A stretch of 6,760 nucleotides of DNA, from NCBI GenBank assembly GCA_019314005.1, contig JAFDAE010000117.1, positions 1-6,760 of the forward strand. Reading direction: 5' to 3'. The notes beneath the pieces are model-generated. The model saw only the letters and a list, made by a program, of their open reading frames with translations, was not told where the DNA came from and did not search any database. The stretch's first letter is position 1, and the number at the start of each line of letters is the position of its first letter. Origin of the DNA: Deltaproteobacteria bacterium (GTDB taxonomy: Bacteria > Desulfobacterota > Desulfobacteria > C00003060 > C00003106). The position numbers and the translations under genes were made by a program. Positions 5,933 through 6,760 of the stretch are shown here, in pieces.

Positions 5933-6760
5933 TCATATTGACATACCCAAATATTCAAACAACACACTGAATCTCTTTCCCCATGTATGCTCTTTTTCTG
6001 CCCGCAAGCGGCCTGCACTGGCAATTGCTTCTGCCTCATCAGGGTGGCTAAGGTAATAAACAACTTTTTCAACGCATTCTTTTGGTGTCCTGTAGGTCTC
6101 TATCTCTTTTCCAATAACAAACAGATTTTCAAGGTCGGGATTATGGTGCGTTAAATAGAGGCTTCCTGACATTGGCACGTCAAAATCCCTCATCTTCAGA
6201 GAATAAAAATCAGTACAATGACCAATCGTTCCAATTCCAAGAATAATCCTTGACTGAGCAAAGAGTTCAGGGACTTCCTCAATCGCAATACGCCCGTTTG
6301 CCCACTTATTACCGTATGCGGCAACCTTTACGCCGCTTGCTTCAATAGCTTTTGCAATCTTTTTACGTATACCATAACACGCACCCACAAAGCAAACATC
6401 ATGCGTTTTCGGCAGCTCCGGCATTGGATGAAAAATATCAGGATCGCTTGCCTCAGGAAAAAACAGGGCGGGACAACTTTCTTTTAAATACCACGCCGTA
6501 CATTCAGGTGCAGCAGTTAAGGATAGGTCAATATCAGGAATTAAAGCGGATGTTCCGCTCCATGTACTGTTAATCTTTACACCCCAGTATTGATGCCGAT
6601 CATCCATGGCAATATTTATTATCACCGTGCCAAAGGCATCCCTTATCTTTGATAAAACTGCCCCATCAATAAGACTTCCCCAAGTCTGCGCTATAAGAAT
6701 ATCGGGAAGATTCTCTTCTGCGTTTAATCGTTGGACTATCTCCCACAACCTTATGCCATT
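5933..6760 (-). CDS. CgeB/YkvP-type glycosyltransferase, 5'-truncated by the window edge
   Basis: The last 275 codons of a glycosyltransferase related to CgeB/YkvP. The frame is open to position 6760 with no stop, so the TTG at 6748 should not be taken as the start. Seen (numbered from the edge): PEASDPDIFHP (102-112) and DVCFVGACYGIRKK (121-134) mark the lobe boundary; SLKMRDFDVPMSGSLYLT (187-204) is the donor-lobe signature, with Asp in place of the usual Glu of the R-x-F-E motif; then DLENLF, a YYLSHPDEAEAIASAGRLR segment, and a terminal HTWGKRFSVLFEYL helix. Inferred role: addition of a sugar to a lipid-linked repeat unit in the cytoplasm. It is a distant homologue of the product of 1237-2301, not a recent duplicate. 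Its G+C is higher than that of the genes immediately downstream (33/60 at 6001-6060). The TGA stop is 18 bases before the next ATG, indicating one operon. Confidence 0.85.
   Translation of the reverse strand, partial: NGIRLWEIVQRLNAEENLPDILIAQTWGSLIDGAVLSKIRDAFGTVIINIAMDDRHQYWGVKINSTWSGTSALIPDIDLSLTAAPECTAWYLKESCPALFFPEASDPDIFHPMPELPKTHDVCFVGACYGIRKKIAKAIEASGVKVAAYGNKWANGRIAIEEVPELFAQSRIILGIGTIGHCTDFYSLKMRDFDVPMSGSLYLTHHNPDLENLFVIGKEIETYRTPKECVEKVVYYLSHPDEAEAIASAGRLRAEKEHTWGKRFSVLFEYLGMSI

Noticed and set aside
6746..6748. TTG at 6748 as the start of the first gene
   Set aside because: The frame stays open to the window edge (Asn-Gly-Ile-Arg before it), and the visible part lacks the N-terminal strand expected of a CgeB-type enzyme, so the gene is truncated by the window.
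1..6760. CRISPR array, tRNA or rRNA gene, insertion sequence
   Set aside because: Nearly all bases are covered by minus-strand coding sequence. I saw no regularly spaced repeats, transposase motifs, or tRNA-like folds.

Overview
The window is an unbroken run of seven genes, all on the minus strand, from a bacterial surface-glycan (O-antigen, capsule or exopolysaccharide) biosynthesis locus. Transcription runs from position 6760 towards position 1. The genes in order are: a 5'-truncated CgeB/YkvP-type glycosyltransferase (5933-6760), an asparagine-synthase-like amide ligase (4262-5914), a family 2 glycosyltransferase (3237-4265), a SAM-dependent methyltransferase with a C-terminal zinc ribbon (2305-3186), a second CgeB-type glycosyltransferase (1237-2301), a family 4 glycosyltransferase (77-1240), and the first 28 codons of a CapE/WbjB-like UDP-sugar 4,6-dehydratase (1-84). 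The largest gap is about 50 bases (3187-3236). Three junctions overlap (4262-4265, 1237-1240, 77-84). I see no terminator or convincing promoter, so this is the interior of one long transcription unit.

The organism cannot be named. Canonical Shine-Dalgarno sequences, TTG and GTG starts, and this gene set indicate a bacterium, probably Gram-negative, but that last step is inference. Base composition is uneven. The two ends are roughly balanced (34/60 G+C at 301-360; 33/60 at 6001-6060). The core is AT-rich (14/60 at 4501-4560; 11/60 at 2041-2100). The change on the left falls inside the second CgeB-type gene. This is typical of mosaic O-antigen or capsule loci whose strain-specific core has been exchanged horizontally.

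Taken together, the genes would assemble and decorate a repeat unit. The dehydratase would begin a deoxy-aminosugar nucleotide (the UDP-L-FucNAc route if it is CapE). Four glycosyltransferases would add sugars. The methyltransferase and amide ligase would modify them. No flippase, polymerase or priming transferase is present here. The two most notable features are a 16-base T tract inside the family 4 glycosyltransferase, where one base lost or gained gives an almost immediate stop, and an asparagine-synthase homologue that lacks the glutaminase Cys2 and has a changed synthetase motif.
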